Origin: Pseudoroseomonas aestuarii
GTDB taxonomy: Bacteria > Pseudomonadota > Alphaproteobacteria > Acetobacterales > Acetobacteraceae
Direction: 5' to 3'
DNA length: 64,000 nt
NCBI RefSeq assembly: GCF_042651065.1
Contig: NZ_JBHSCH010000004.1
Span: forward strand, 1 to 64,000
The translations under genes and the position numbers were made by a program. Shown one piece after another: positions 7,774 to 15,647 of the stretch (position 1 is its first letter; each line of letters opens with the position of its first letter). Under the pieces are notes generated by a model. The model worked only from the letters and a program-made list of their open reading frames with translations. It was not told where the DNA came from and did no database searches.

Positions 7774-8604
7774 TCAGGCGGCGTCATGCGCGGCGATCCA
7801 GGCCTCGGCGACCTCGGTTCCGGTCGCGAACCAGACATCGGGGAAGCTCCTGATCCAGACGATCATCTCGCGCAGCAGCGCGATGCGGCTGGGGCGGCCG
7901 ATGATCTGCGGATGCATCACCAGGTTGAACAGCCCGCCCCAGCGGTAGAGCTCCCGGAACTCGTCCTGGAAGATCTCCAGCAGGTGGCTGTTGGGGAAGA
8001 TCGGGCGGGGCGACTTGATGGAGAACAGCGCGTGCGGCGCATCGTCCGTGCTCCAGTGCCAGGGCAGCTCCACCGGACCGCGCCCGCCATCCGGCAGGGT
8101 GAGGCGATAGGGCACCACGTCATCCAGCAGCGAGCTGTCGTAGAGGAAATTGTGCTTCTGGAGGAGCTTCAGCATGTTGTCGCTGGATTCGCCGGCGGGC
8201 GAGCGGTAGCCGCGCGGCACCACGCCCAGCACGCGCTTCAGCGCCTCCAGCCCCTTCTCCATCTCCTCCACCTCCTTCTCGGGGAAGTCGGGGTCGATCC
8301 AGGCGTGGGAATAGGAGTGGTGCGCCACCTCGTGCCCGCCGGCCACGATCATCTCGGCGCGGCCGGCATGGTGCTCGGCGGTCCAGCCGGGGACGAAGAA
8401 GGTGCCGCGCACCTCCTCCTCCCGCAGCAGCTCCAGGATCTTCGGCACGCCGACCTTGGCGCCGTAGGTGCCCTGGCTCAGCGTGCCGGGGCGGCGCGCA
8501 TTGGCCGGGTCGCGCGAGAGCCACAGCGTCTCCGCGTCGAAGTCGAAGGTGAGCATGACGGCGATGCGCGCGCCGCCGGGCCAACGGACGGATTTGTCGA
8601 TCAT
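7774..8604 (-). CDS. Polysaccharide deacetylase-family (NodB/PuuE-like) hydrolase
   Basis: A 276-residue cytoplasmic protein with the NodB fold. Catalytic and metal residues are visible: Asp21 and Asp23 (TFDFDAE), the HxxxH pair His96/His100 (HHSYSH) and Arg134 (GYRSPAG). No signal peptide is present, which favours the PuuE/allantoinase-like or peptidoglycan-deacetylase-like cytoplasmic branch over chitin deacetylases. The neighbouring amidase (19 bases downstream) suggests both act on the same nitrogen-containing compound by breaking C-N bonds. That link is inference. Confidence 0.85.
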   Translation of the reverse strand: MIDKSVRWPGGARIAVMLTFDFDAETLWLSRDPANARRPGTLSQGTYGAKVGVPKILELLREEEVRGTFFVPGWTAEHHAGRAEMIVAGGHEVAHHSYSHAWIDPDFPEKEVEEMEKGLEALKRVLGVVPRGYRSPAGESSDNMLKLLQKHNFLYDSSLLDDVVPYRLTLPDGGRGPVELPWHWSTDDAPHALFSIKSPRPIFPNSHLLEIFQDEFRELYRWGGLFNLVMHPQIIGRPSRIALLREMIVWIRSFPDVWFATGTEVAEAWIAAHDAA

Positions 8605-8616
8605 GCCGGTCTCCTC

Positions 8617-8913
8617 TCAATCATTGCCAGGCGGCGGGTTGCGGGCCAGGAGCCAGCCGCCTTCCACCGCGATCACCGCCGCCACCTCCTCCGGCTGCCC
8701 GGCGCGCCGCAGCGGCATGGGCGCCAGCATCGCGCGCCGGCAGTCGGGGTTGCGCGAGATGCCCCTCGGCCATCGCCGGGTTGCGGCCGGCCAGCAGGAG
8801 GCGCCCTCGGCGGCGAAGCGGCGGGCCGTGGCGGCGCCGGTGCCGCCCGCCGCGCCGGTGACGAGGGCGACGCGCCCGGCGAGGCGCTCCGCCTCAGGCA
8901 AGCCGCCCGCCAT
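8617..8913 (-). pseudogene. Decayed short-chain dehydrogenase (SDR) gene
   Basis: An open frame of 98 codons keeps the SDR N-terminus (GRVALVTGAAGGTGAATARRF) and pieces of the C-terminus (PLRRAGQPEEVAAVI and VEGGW), but the catalytic core is missing. Around 8800-8806 the natural continuation (LLLAGRNPAMAEG) is in the +1 frame, which indicates a frameshift. The middle of about 150 residues, with the Ser-Tyr-Lys active site, is deleted, and another short stretch is missing before VEGGW. Its start lies inside the 3' end of the intact SDR gene, so it may be the remains of a second operon SDR. A functional product is very unlikely. Confidence 0.75.
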
Positions 8914-9658
8914 CGACGGGCAGGCAGACGCCCGTGGTGAAGCTGGCGGCATCGCTGAGCAGGAACAGCACGCTCTCCGCCACCTCCGCCGCCTGGCCGA
9001 AGCGGCCGAGCGGATGGCGGGCGCGGAACTCCGCCTCGCGCCGGGCACGCGCCTCGGGGCTGCCGGCGCCGGCGAAGGTCGCCTCCAGCATCGGCGTCTC
9101 GATCGAGCCCGGGCAGACGCAGTTGACGCGGATGCCCTCGGCGGCGTGCGCGACGGCGAGGCTGCGGCTCAGCATCACCACCGCGCCCTTGCTGGCGGAG
9201 TAGGCGGGCATGGTGGCGGAGCCGGTGAGGCCGGCCGTGGAGGCGAAGGTGACCACCGCGCCGCCCCCCGCTTCACGCAGCAGCGGCAGCAGGGCGCGCA
9301 GGGTGAGCCAGGTGCCCTTCACGTTCACGTCGAAAAGCAGGTCCCACTCCGCCTCTTCCAGCGCTGTCACCGGCCGGGTGGGGCCCAGCAGCCCGGCGGC
9401 GGTGGCCACCAGCGTCACCGGGCCCAGCGCCGCAGCGCGCTCCGCCAGCGCCTGCTGGTCGGCGGCGCGGGTCACGTCGCCGGCCAGCCATTCGGCGCCG
9501 GGGCAGGCCTCGGCGGTGCGGCGCAGCCCGGCTTCGTCGCGGTCGAACAGGAGAAGGCCGGCGCCCTCGCGCGCCAGGGCCTCCGCCGTGGCCCGCCCGA
9601 GCCCCGAGGCGGCGCCGGTGACGACGCCCATCCGCCCCGCGAAGCGCCCGGCGCTCAT
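8894..9658 (-). CDS. SDR-family NAD(P)-dependent oxidoreductase
   Basis: A 254-residue classical short-chain dehydrogenase. The cofactor loop TGAASGLG is at residues 14-21, the structural Asn is Asn113, and the catalytic set is Ser140, Tyr153 and Lys157 (YSASK). The usual NNAG motif is replaced by ATAAG. The C-terminus ends with PVDGG. The start at 9658 (MSAGRFAG) is preferred because upstream in-frame codons run through the AT-rich control region. It is divergent from an IclR regulator (97-base gap) and heads a minus-strand set with the decayed SDR, the deacetylase-like hydrolase and the amidase. The substrate is unknown. Confidence 0.9.
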   Translation of the reverse strand: MSAGRFAGRMGVVTGAASGLGRATAEALAREGAGLLLFDRDEAGLRRTAEACPGAEWLAGDVTRAADQQALAERAAALGPVTLVATAAGLLGPTRPVTALEEAEWDLLFDVNVKGTWLTLRALLPLLREAGGGAVVTFASTAGLTGSATMPAYSASKGAVVMLSRSLAVAHAAEGIRVNCVCPGSIETPMLEATFAGAGSPEARARREAEFRARHPLGRFGQAAEVAESVLFLLSDAASFTTGVCLPVDGGRLA

Positions 9659-9697
9659 GCCGGAACAGCCTGACAGATTGCCATGATCCGAAGCTTC

Positions 9698-9730
9698 CGT
9701 ATTTTTGTTCAATACGATCGAATTATATCG
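9698..9730. promoter_or_regulatory. Candidate IclR operator between divergent genes
   Basis: Two small palindromes lie in the AT-rich gap between the SDR and IclR genes: CGTATT/AATACG (9698-9703 with 9711-9716) and CGAT/ATCG (9715-9718 with 9727-9730). They are placed to control both divergent promoters. Assigned by symmetry and position only. Confidence 0.4.
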
Positions 9731-9755
9731 AAAAGCTAAGAGGAGTTTTCCGCCG

Positions 9756-10547
9756 ATGTCAAAGGCGAAGGGCCTGCCGGCCCAGGCGGGCACACCCGAC
9801 CCCCGGCTCTACGTCCAGGCGGTGGAGCGGGCGATGCGCGTGCTGGAGGTGTTCGGCCATGACCCGCGGCCATTGTCCCTGGCCGAGATCGCCGCCGCCG
9901 TCGGCATCGACAAGAGCGGCGCGCAACGGCTCTGCCATACCCTTCGCCACCTGGGATACCTGGAGGCCGATCCGGGCGGGCAGGGGCTGCGGCCCGGCCT
10001 GCGGCTGATGGACCGCTCCTTCGACTTCCTGCGCATGCACCCCCTGGTGGAACGCGCCACGCCGGCCCTGATGGAACTGCGCCGCGCCACCCAGGAGCGG
10101 GTGGATCTGAGCCTGCCGGATGACCTCAGCATCGTCTATGCGGTGCGGCTGCAGAGCAAGCGGGAGACCTTCTTCGCCACGCTGGTCGGCCGCCGCCTGC
10201 CGGCCTTCTGCTCCTCGGGCGGGCGCGCGATGATGGCGGCGCTGCCGGATGCGGTGGTGGAGGACATCCTGGCCCGTTCGGACCGGCGGCCGCTGACGCC
10301 CCGCACCATAATCGCCCTGCCGGCCCTGCGCGCCAAGATCGCCGAGGCCCGCACCGATGGCTACGCGCTGGCCTGCGAGGAAGGGTTGCTGGGCGAGATC
10401 GTGCTGGCGGCGGCGGTGCGGGACCGGCAGGGCAGGCCCGTTGCGGCCATCCATATCGCCGCCTCCCTCTCGGAATGGGAGGAGGCCGATTTCCGCCGCC
10501 GGATGGCGCCGCTGGCCATGGAGGCTGCACGCGCCCTCAGTGGCTGA
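9756..10547 (+). CDS. IclR-family transcriptional regulator
   Basis: A 263-residue IclR-type regulator: N-terminal winged helix-turn-helix (about residues 18-80, SLAEIAAAVGIDKSGAQRLCHTLRHLGYL) and C-terminal effector-binding domain (LPAFCSSGGRAMMAALP and the late GEIVLAAAVRDRQGRPVAAIHIA). The start at 9756 is chosen because AGGAG (9741-9745) is 10 bases upstream; an earlier ATG at 9705 lies in the probable operator. It is divergent from the SDR/deacetylase/amidase set and probably controls it in response to a small organic ligand. Confidence 0.92.
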   Translation: MSKAKGLPAQAGTPDPRLYVQAVERAMRVLEVFGHDPRPLSLAEIAAAVGIDKSGAQRLCHTLRHLGYLEADPGGQGLRPGLRLMDRSFDFLRMHPLVERATPALMELRRATQERVDLSLPDDLSIVYAVRLQSKRETFFATLVGRRLPAFCSSGGRAMMAALPDAVVEDILARSDRRPLTPRTIIALPALRAKIAEARTDGYALACEEGLLGEIVLAAAVRDRQGRPVAAIHIAASLSEWEEADFRRRMAPLAMEAARALSG

Positions 10548-10773
10548 GCGCCTCCGCCTGCCACAGCGAATCGGGACAGTAGCTTACAATTCATGGTTGT
10601 TTTGAGGCAGGGAAGCCTACCAGGAAGTGGATTTAATCCCTTTCCACCCTGCCGAAAGCATTATAACCTCTCCGTGAGGAGAGAGATTCGGCCCAGCGAG
10701 CTTTTCGCGAGCTTAATATTTCCTCCACTAAACTCCGAAATCCACCTCCCTCAGACAAAGCCTGGTCAGAGAA
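10548..10773 (+). other. Low-GC intergenic stretch
   Basis: About 226 bases markedly less GC-rich than the surroundings. It holds a short inverted repeat (CTCTCC/GGAGAG, 10668-10673 with 10678-10683), a TATAAC element at 10662-10667 that could be a -10 box, and a direct repeat of GCGAGCTT near 10697-10715. No convincing protein or known RNA is seen. It could be the leader of the small open frame at 10774 or the scar of an insertion. Confidence 0.4.
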
Positions 10774-10962
10774 ATGGAATCTCGTACGGATATCCACGCG
10801 AATGAACTTCGTGACCTGCGCCGGAGCTCTTTGAAGGGTTGGGTTCGGAAACTTCGGTTGCCCGTGCCGCGGCGGCTTTCTCCTTCCAAGGGCCTGATGA
10901 TCGGCCTGCTTTTCTCTTCCTTGCTCTGGGCCGCGATCATCGGCTTCTTCGTCACCTTCTGA
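10774..10962 (+). CDS. Possible small single-pass membrane protein
   Basis: A 62-residue open frame. The first 40 residues are basic and polar (Arg-rich, RKLRLPVPRRLSPSK), and the last 22 form one clear transmembrane helix (GLMIGLLFSSLLWAAIIGFFVTF) ending at the stop. The positive-inside pattern predicts a cytoplasmic N-terminus. No ribosome site stands out. Base composition is lower in GC than neighbours. The family is not recognised. The sharp polar/hydrophobic layout argues for a real protein but does not prove expression. Confidence 0.5.
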   Translation: MESRTDIHANELRDLRRSSLKGWVRKLRLPVPRRLSPSKGLMIGLLFSSLLWAAIIGFFVTF

Positions 10963-10978
10963 TCCGGTTCCCGCGCCA

Positions 10979-11434
10979 TCACGCCCGCGGGGCGCGGCGG
11001 TGCACCATCATGTCGTTCTCGCCTTCCTGCACCGTGTCGCCGCGCTGCGTCCGCAGGGCGAAGGCAAGGGTGACGATGCCGCGGTCGGCATGGCGGGTCT
11101 CCCGCAGCCCGACAACGCGGATGGTCGCCTGAAGCCGGTCGCCCACCAGGATCGGCCCGGTGAAGCGCCAGCGCCAGCCCAGCGAGACGATGGCGGCGAG
11201 CTGGGTCTGTGCCCGGTTCTTCAGCCCGTCCGCCAGGGCCAGCCCCAGCAGCCCATGCGCCACCCGACCCGGATAGCCCAGCGCCTGCGCATAGGTATCG
11301 TCCATGTGGATGTCGTAGAAATCGCCGGAAAGGCCGGCGAAGGCCAGCAGGTGCGCCTCCGTCACCTGGATGCCGCCGGTGGTCCATTCGAGGCCGGGCT
11401 CGATCTCCTCGAAATGCAGGCGGCGGTCGGTCAT
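10979..11434 (-). CDS. MaoC-family hydratase (hot-dog fold)
   Basis: A 151-residue MaoC/R-hydratase-like protein. The hydratase motif is present: Asp38 and His43 in AGLSGDFYDIHMDD, then GRVAHGLLGLAL (residues 56-66). Family members hydrate 2-enoyl-CoA thioesters. The start at 11434 (MTDRRLHF) is 25 bases from the SDR stop. The gene is the last of a LacI regulator, acyl-CoA dehydrogenase, SDR and MaoC set, an order that reproduces oxidation, hydration and second oxidation of an acyl-CoA. The actual acyl chain is unknown. Confidence 0.88.
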   Translation of the reverse strand: MTDRRLHFEEIEPGLEWTTGGIQVTEAHLLAFAGLSGDFYDIHMDDTYAQALGYPGRVAHGLLGLALADGLKNRAQTQLAAIVSLGWRWRFTGPILVGDRLQATIRVVGLRETRHADRGIVTLAFALRTQRGDTVQEGENDMMVHRRAPRA

Positions 11435-11459
11435 GCGCGCGGCTCCCGGCGTGGCAGGC

Positions 11460-12239
11460 TCAGAGGCGGCCGACATGCAAACCCCCGTCGATGTGCAGCG
11501 CGTCACCCGTGCTGAAGGGCAGGTCGCCCGCCGCCAGCATGGCGACGGCGCGGCCCACATCCTCCGGCTCCCCCCAGCGGCGGATGGGCGAGAGCCCCTC
11601 GGCGATGCGGCGGGAATAGGCCTCGGCCACCGGCGCCGTCAGGTCGGTGCGGATGACGCCGGGGCGGATCTCGTGCACGGCGATGCCCGCCTCCGCCAGG
11701 CGCAGCGCGAAGAGCCGCGCCAGCATGGAGACCGCCGTCTTGGCGGCGCAGTACTCGCCACGGTCGGGCGAGGCGAGCTGCGCATTGGCCGAGGAGATGA
11801 AGATGATGCTGCGCGGCTGCGCCGCCGGCGGTACCTCCAGCATCCGCCGCGCCACGGCCTGGGTGAGGAAGAAGGTGCCGCGCGCATTGACGCCGAAGGC
11901 GCGGTCCCAGGATTCCGGCGAGACATCCAGCAGGTCGCCGCGTTGCATCGCGCCGACGCCGGCATTGTTCACCAGGCAGTCGATGCCGCCCTGGTCCTGC
12001 CACGCCGCCTGGACGAAGGCGTCGTGCTCCTCCAGCCGCGCCACGTCCAGCCGGCGGAAGGCGAAGCGGCCACCGGCGGCCCGCACCAGCGCCGCCGTCT
12101 CCTCGGCGCCCTCCTCGGCGATGTCGGCGGCCAGGATGTCGAAGCCCCGGCCCGCCAGCGCCACGCAGCAGGCCCGGCCGATGCCGCGCCGCCCGCCCGT
12201 GACCAGGGCGACGGGGCGCCTCTGCGGAAGCGCGCTCAT
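11460..12239 (-). CDS. SDR-family 3-hydroxyacyl/ketoacyl reductase-like protein
   Basis: A 259-residue short-chain dehydrogenase with cofactor loop TGGRRGIG (14-21), NNAG (91-94), Ser149/Ser150, Tyr163 and Lys167 (YCAAK) and a normal DGG C-terminus. The start overlaps the stop of the upstream acyl-CoA dehydrogenase by four bases (ATGA, 12236-12239), so the two are translationally coupled. With MaoC downstream, a role as 3-hydroxyacyl-CoA dehydrogenase is plausible. Sequence alone cannot exclude an alcohol or sugar dehydrogenase. Confidence 0.9.
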   Translation of the reverse strand: MSALPQRRPVALVTGGRRGIGRACCVALAGRGFDILAADIAEEGAEETAALVRAAGGRFAFRRLDVARLEEHDAFVQAAWQDQGGIDCLVNNAGVGAMQRGDLLDVSPESWDRAFGVNARGTFFLTQAVARRMLEVPPAAQPRSIIFISSANAQLASPDRGEYCAAKTAVSMLARLFALRLAEAGIAVHEIRPGVIRTDLTAPVAEAYSRRIAEGLSPIRRWGEPEDVGRAVAMLAAGDLPFSTGDALHIDGGLHVGRL

Positions 12240-13387
12240 GCCAGCAGCGTCCGCGCCATGATCATGCGCTGAATCTGGTTCGTCCCTTCGTAGATCTGGG
12301 TGATCTTCGCGTCGCGGTACAGCCGCTCCACCCGCACGCCGCGGATGTAGCCGCTGCCGCCATGGATCTGCACCGCATCGGCGGTGCGGGCGACCGCGGC
12401 ATCGGAGGCGAAGCACTTGGCCATGCTCGCCTCCAGCGTGGCGCGGCGGCCTTCGTCGAGCACGCGGGCGGCGTGGTGCACCATCAGCCGCGCGGCGTGC
12501 GCATCCTTCGCCATGTCGGCGATCATCCACTGCACCGCCTGGAAATCGGCGATGGGCTGGCCGAACTGCCGGCGCTGCCTGGCATAATCGATGCTCTCCT
12601 CCAGCGCCGCGCGCAGGATGCCGAGCGCCAGCGCGGCGATGCCGACGCGGCCCTTGTCCAGTACCGACATCATCATGTGGAAGCCGCGCCCCTCCTGGCC
12701 CAGCATGGCGCCGGCCGGCAGCCGCACGTCCTCGAAGTGCAGCCCGCCGACGGGGGAGGCGCGCTGGCCCATCTTGCGTTCCTTGCGGTCGCGCGTGACG
12801 CCGGCGTTGTCCAGGTCGACCAGGAAGATCGACATGCCGCGATGCCCCGCCGCCGGGTCGGTGCGTGCCAGCACGGCGGCGAAATCGGCCACAGGGGCAT
12901 TGTGGATCCACAGCTTGGCGCCCTCCAGCAGCCAGCCATCGCCGTCGCGCCGGGCCTGGGTGCGCAGGCCGGCGAGATCGGAGCCGGCCTCGGCCTCGGT
13001 CAGCGCATAGGCGCAGCGGCGCTCGGCGCGCAGCAGGGGGCGGAGGTAGCGCTCCTGCTGGGCGGGCGTGCCATGCTCGGTGAGCAGCGTGCCGAGCAGT
13101 TCCACCAGCCCCACCTGGTCGGCCACCGAGGCATAGCCGCGCGAAAGCTCCTCCATCACCAGCGCATAGGCCAGCACATCGGCCCCCGCGCCGCCCAGCG
13201 CCTCCGGCACGCTGACGCCGAACAGCCCGGCCCCGGCGAGGCGGCGGTACAGCGCCTCGGGGTAGCGCTCCTCCTCATCCAGCGCGGCGGCGAGCGGCGC
13301 CACCTCCGCCTCCGCGAAGCGGCGCGCGGCATCGCGCAGGGCGGCGTGCCATTCCGTGGCACCGGCAGGCAGGGCGTCTTCCAACAC
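12236..13387 (-). CDS. Acyl-CoA dehydrogenase
   Basis: A 383-residue FAD-dependent acyl-CoA dehydrogenase. Family signatures are present: CAYALTEAEAGSDLAGLRT in the middle domain, GAKLWIHN, YARQRRQFGQPIADFQAVQ in the C-terminal domain, and the catalytic base Glu367 in YEGTNQIQR. GTG at 13387 is chosen as start because a GAGGGA ribosome site lies upstream and it gives normal length. It lies 65 bases after the LacI gene and overlaps the SDR start. It would introduce the alpha-beta double bond in an acyl-CoA that MaoC and the SDR then process. Confidence 0.92.
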   Translation of the reverse strand: MLEDALPAGATEWHAALRDAARRFAEAEVAPLAAALDEEERYPEALYRRLAGAGLFGVSVPEALGGAGADVLAYALVMEELSRGYASVADQVGLVELLGTLLTEHGTPAQQERYLRPLLRAERRCAYALTEAEAGSDLAGLRTQARRDGDGWLLEGAKLWIHNAPVADFAAVLARTDPAAGHRGMSIFLVDLDNAGVTRDRKERKMGQRASPVGGLHFEDVRLPAGAMLGQEGRGFHMMMSVLDKGRVGIAALALGILRAALEESIDYARQRRQFGQPIADFQAVQWMIADMAKDAHAARLMVHHAARVLDEGRRATLEASMAKCFASDAAVARTADAVQIHGGSGYIRGVRVERLYRDAKITQIYEGTNQIQRMIMARTLLA

Positions 13388-13452
13388 CGGGCGTTCTTCC
13401 CTCTTGCTTGGTCCGCGCGGCCTTCTTCGAGGCGGGGCCGCGTCGGTCCGGT

Positions 13453-14454
13453 TCAGTCGGCGCGGCGCAGGCCCGCCCCGCAGGATTCGCGCACCACCAG
13501 CGCCGGCGGCAGGATCTCGCGCAGCGGCGGCGTCTCCGGCTGTTCCATGCGGTGCAGCAGCACCCGCGCCGCCGCCTGGCCGATGACGCGCGGCGCGACG
13601 CGGATGGTGGTGAGCGGCGGGTACCAGTGCGCCGCCTCCCGCACATCGTCGAAGCCCGTCACGGCCACGTCGCGGCCGGGCATGCGGCCGGCGCGCAGCA
13701 GGCCGAGCGTGGCGCCGAAGGCCACGGAATCGTTGAAGCAGACCAGAGCGGTCGGCCCCTCCGGCGGCAGCGCCTGGGCGATCGCGGCGGCGGCGCCGAT
13801 ATCGGTGGAGCAGGGGAGGTGCTCCGCCGCCAGCCCGGCCCGCGCCATGCTGCGCGCATAGCCGTCCCACCGCCCGGTGCTGACCGAGTTGCGCGCGGCG
13901 CCGCCCAGGAAGGCGATGCGGCGGTGGCCGAGGCCCAGCAGATGCTCGGTGGCCAGCCGCGTGCCGGCGCGGTTGTCCGGCCCCGCATGGGCGCCGGCGC
14001 GGAAGCCGCGCACCACCGTGGCATGCGGCACGCGCCAGGCCTGGAGCTCGCCGATCAGCGCCGGGGGCGTGCCCGTGGCGGGCATCAGCAGCACGCCGTC
14101 CACCGGCTGCTCCCGGAAGCGCTCCAGCATCCGCCGCTGGCGCAGCACGGATTCGGAGGTGTTGGCCAGCATGGTGGCGTAGCCGGCCTCGTCCAGCGCC
14201 TCCTCCACGCCGGCGGTCAGCTCCGCGTAGAAGGGGTTGGTCAGCTCGCAGACCAGCAGGCCGACCGTGTGCGACTTGCCGGAGCGCATCAGCGCGGCGG
14301 AGCGGTCATACACATAGCCGAGGCGCTCGGCGGCCTCGCGCACGGCGCGGCGGGTCTCCGGGCGCAGCCGGGAATCGTCGCGCAGCGCCAGGGCGGCGGT
14401 GGACAGCGCCACCCCCGCCTCACGTGCCACGTCCTTGATCCTCACCCGCTGCAT
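13453..14454 (-). CDS. LacI-family transcriptional regulator
   Basis: A 333-residue LacI/GalR regulator. The N-terminal helix-turn-helix with hinge is clear (RIKDVAREAGVALSTAALAL, residues 5-24), followed by a sugar-binding-type effector domain (VGLLVCELTNPFYAELTAGVEEAL; VTGFDD near the C-terminus). It is the first gene of a minus-strand set with acyl-CoA dehydrogenase, SDR and MaoC. A perfect palindrome lies in its promoter. LacI proteins usually answer to sugars, so control of acyl-CoA enzymes is somewhat unusual. Confidence 0.93.
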   Translation of the reverse strand: MQRVRIKDVAREAGVALSTAALALRDDSRLRPETRRAVREAAERLGYVYDRSAALMRSGKSHTVGLLVCELTNPFYAELTAGVEEALDEAGYATMLANTSESVLRQRRMLERFREQPVDGVLLMPATGTPPALIGELQAWRVPHATVVRGFRAGAHAGPDNRAGTRLATEHLLGLGHRRIAFLGGAARNSVSTGRWDGYARSMARAGLAAEHLPCSTDIGAAAAIAQALPPEGPTALVCFNDSVAFGATLGLLRAGRMPGRDVAVTGFDDVREAAHWYPPLTTIRVAPRVIGQAAARVLLHRMEQPETPPLREILPPALVVRESCGAGLRRAD

Positions 14455-14485
14455 CCGCGCCCGCGTCTCGCTGTGCCATGGCAGG

Positions 14486-14512
14486 ATTGGAACGTTCCAA
14501 TTACCCTGTCAA
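14486..14512 (-). promoter_or_regulatory. LacI promoter with perfect 16-bp palindromic operator
   Basis: On the minus strand a consensus -35 box TTGACA (14512-14507) is followed by the perfect palindrome ATTGGAACGTTCCAAT (14486-14501), whose central CG is typical of LacI-family operators. The palindrome fills the spacer up to a poor -10 box, so a bound repressor would block RNA polymerase. Autoregulation and control of the downstream acyl-CoA genes is the natural reading. Confidence 0.75.
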
Positions 14513-14563
14513 GGCGAGGCAAGGCGCGGGGGAGGGCCAGGGGCGGTGCCCCTGGCCTGGCCG

Positions 14564-15529
14564 TCAGTCGGGGCGCACGCCGTTGTCCCGCGCCACCCGG
14601 CCCCAGCTGTCGATCTGCGTGCCGACGAAGCGGGCGAGATCCGCGGGCTCGGAGAGCACGAGTTCCGCCTGGTTCAGCTCGGCGAACTGGCTGGCGATGC
14701 GCGGCTCCCGGTAGGTCTCGACCAGCGCCGCGCGGAAGCGCTGGATGACCGGCTCCGGCGTTCCCGCCGGGGCGAAGACGCCCCACCAGGCCACGGCGGT
14801 CAGGCCCGGGAAGCCGGCCTCGGCGGTGGTGGGCACCTCCGGCAGGCCGGCCAGCCGCTGCTCGCCCAGCTGCAGCAGCGGCCGCAGCGAGCCGGCGGAG
14901 ATGTGCGGCGCGAGCAGGGCGCTGCTGCCGATCATCATGTCGATATGGCCGGCCACCGCGTCGTTCACCGCCAACCCGCCGCCGCGATAGGGCAGGTGGG
15001 TCATGCTCACCCCGGCGCGGCGGGCCAGCATCAGCATGGCGAGGTGCCCGATGGTGCCGTTGCCGGTGGAGCCGAAGGTGACGCCGCCGCGCTTGGCCGC
15101 GGCCAGGACGTCGGCCATGGTCTTGTAGGGCTTGCCCGGCTGGCAGGCCACCACATAGGGCGCATGGCCGATCTGGGTGACGGGCGCCAGGTCGCGCTGG
15201 ATGTCGAAGGGAAGGCTGGGCACCAGCACCGGCATCACGGCATGAGAGTCGAAGGTCAGCAGCCAGGTCTGCCCGTCGGGCCGGGCCTTGGCGGCGACAT
15301 CGGTGCCGATGCTGCCGGCCGCGCCGCTGCGGTTCTCCACCACGATCGGCACGCCGAGGCGCTGCTGCAGGCCGGGCGCCGCCAGCCGCGCCACGGCGTC
15401 GGTGGAACCGCCGGGCGCGAAGGGCACGACGATGCGGATGGTGCCGGATGGCCAGGTGTCGGCGGATGCGCGGATGGCGGGCAGTGCCGCCAGCCCGCCC
15501 AGGATGGCGCGCCTCGACCAGTTCTGCAT
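14564..15529 (-). CDS. Bug/TctC-family periplasmic substrate-binding protein (1)
   Basis: A 321-residue Bug protein, the extracytoplasmic binding component of tripartite tricarboxylate-type transport. It has a secretion signal with twin arginine (SRRAILGGLAALPAIRASA, residues about 5-23), then the family start (IRIVVPFAPGGSTDAVAR), NRSGAAGSIGTDVAA and the late HLPYRGGGLAVNDAVAG. The start at 15529 follows GGAGG by a few bases. No TctA or TctB membrane gene is nearby. The ligand is probably a carboxylate, but that is a family generalisation. Confidence 0.92.
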   Translation of the reverse strand: MQNWSRRAILGGLAALPAIRASADTWPSGTIRIVVPFAPGGSTDAVARLAAPGLQQRLGVPIVVENRSGAAGSIGTDVAAKARPDGQTWLLTFDSHAVMPVLVPSLPFDIQRDLAPVTQIGHAPYVVACQPGKPYKTMADVLAAAKRGGVTFGSTGNGTIGHLAMLMLARRAGVSMTHLPYRGGGLAVNDAVAGHIDMMIGSSALLAPHISAGSLRPLLQLGEQRLAGLPEVPTTAEAGFPGLTAVAWWGVFAPAGTPEPVIQRFRAALVETYREPRIASQFAELNQAELVLSEPADLARFVGTQIDSWGRVARDNGVRPD

Positions 15530-15647
15530 GATGAACCTCCCTTGCGGCGCCCGTACCGGCGCCTTCAGGTTCATCATTCCGCCAGCGGGGCGGGGAGGCA
15601 ACCCCGGGGCGCCCGCCGCCATCCGCGCCGCCCCCTCAGGCGGGGTG

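Noticed and set aside
9705..9755. Earlier start for the IclR gene at 9705
   Set aside because: It lies in the AT-rich palindromic control region, and the 9756 start has a good ribosome site.
10593..10805. 70-codon open frame overlapping the small membrane protein
   Set aside because: No hydrophobic or domain pattern, no ribosome site, and it overlaps a more convincing frame.
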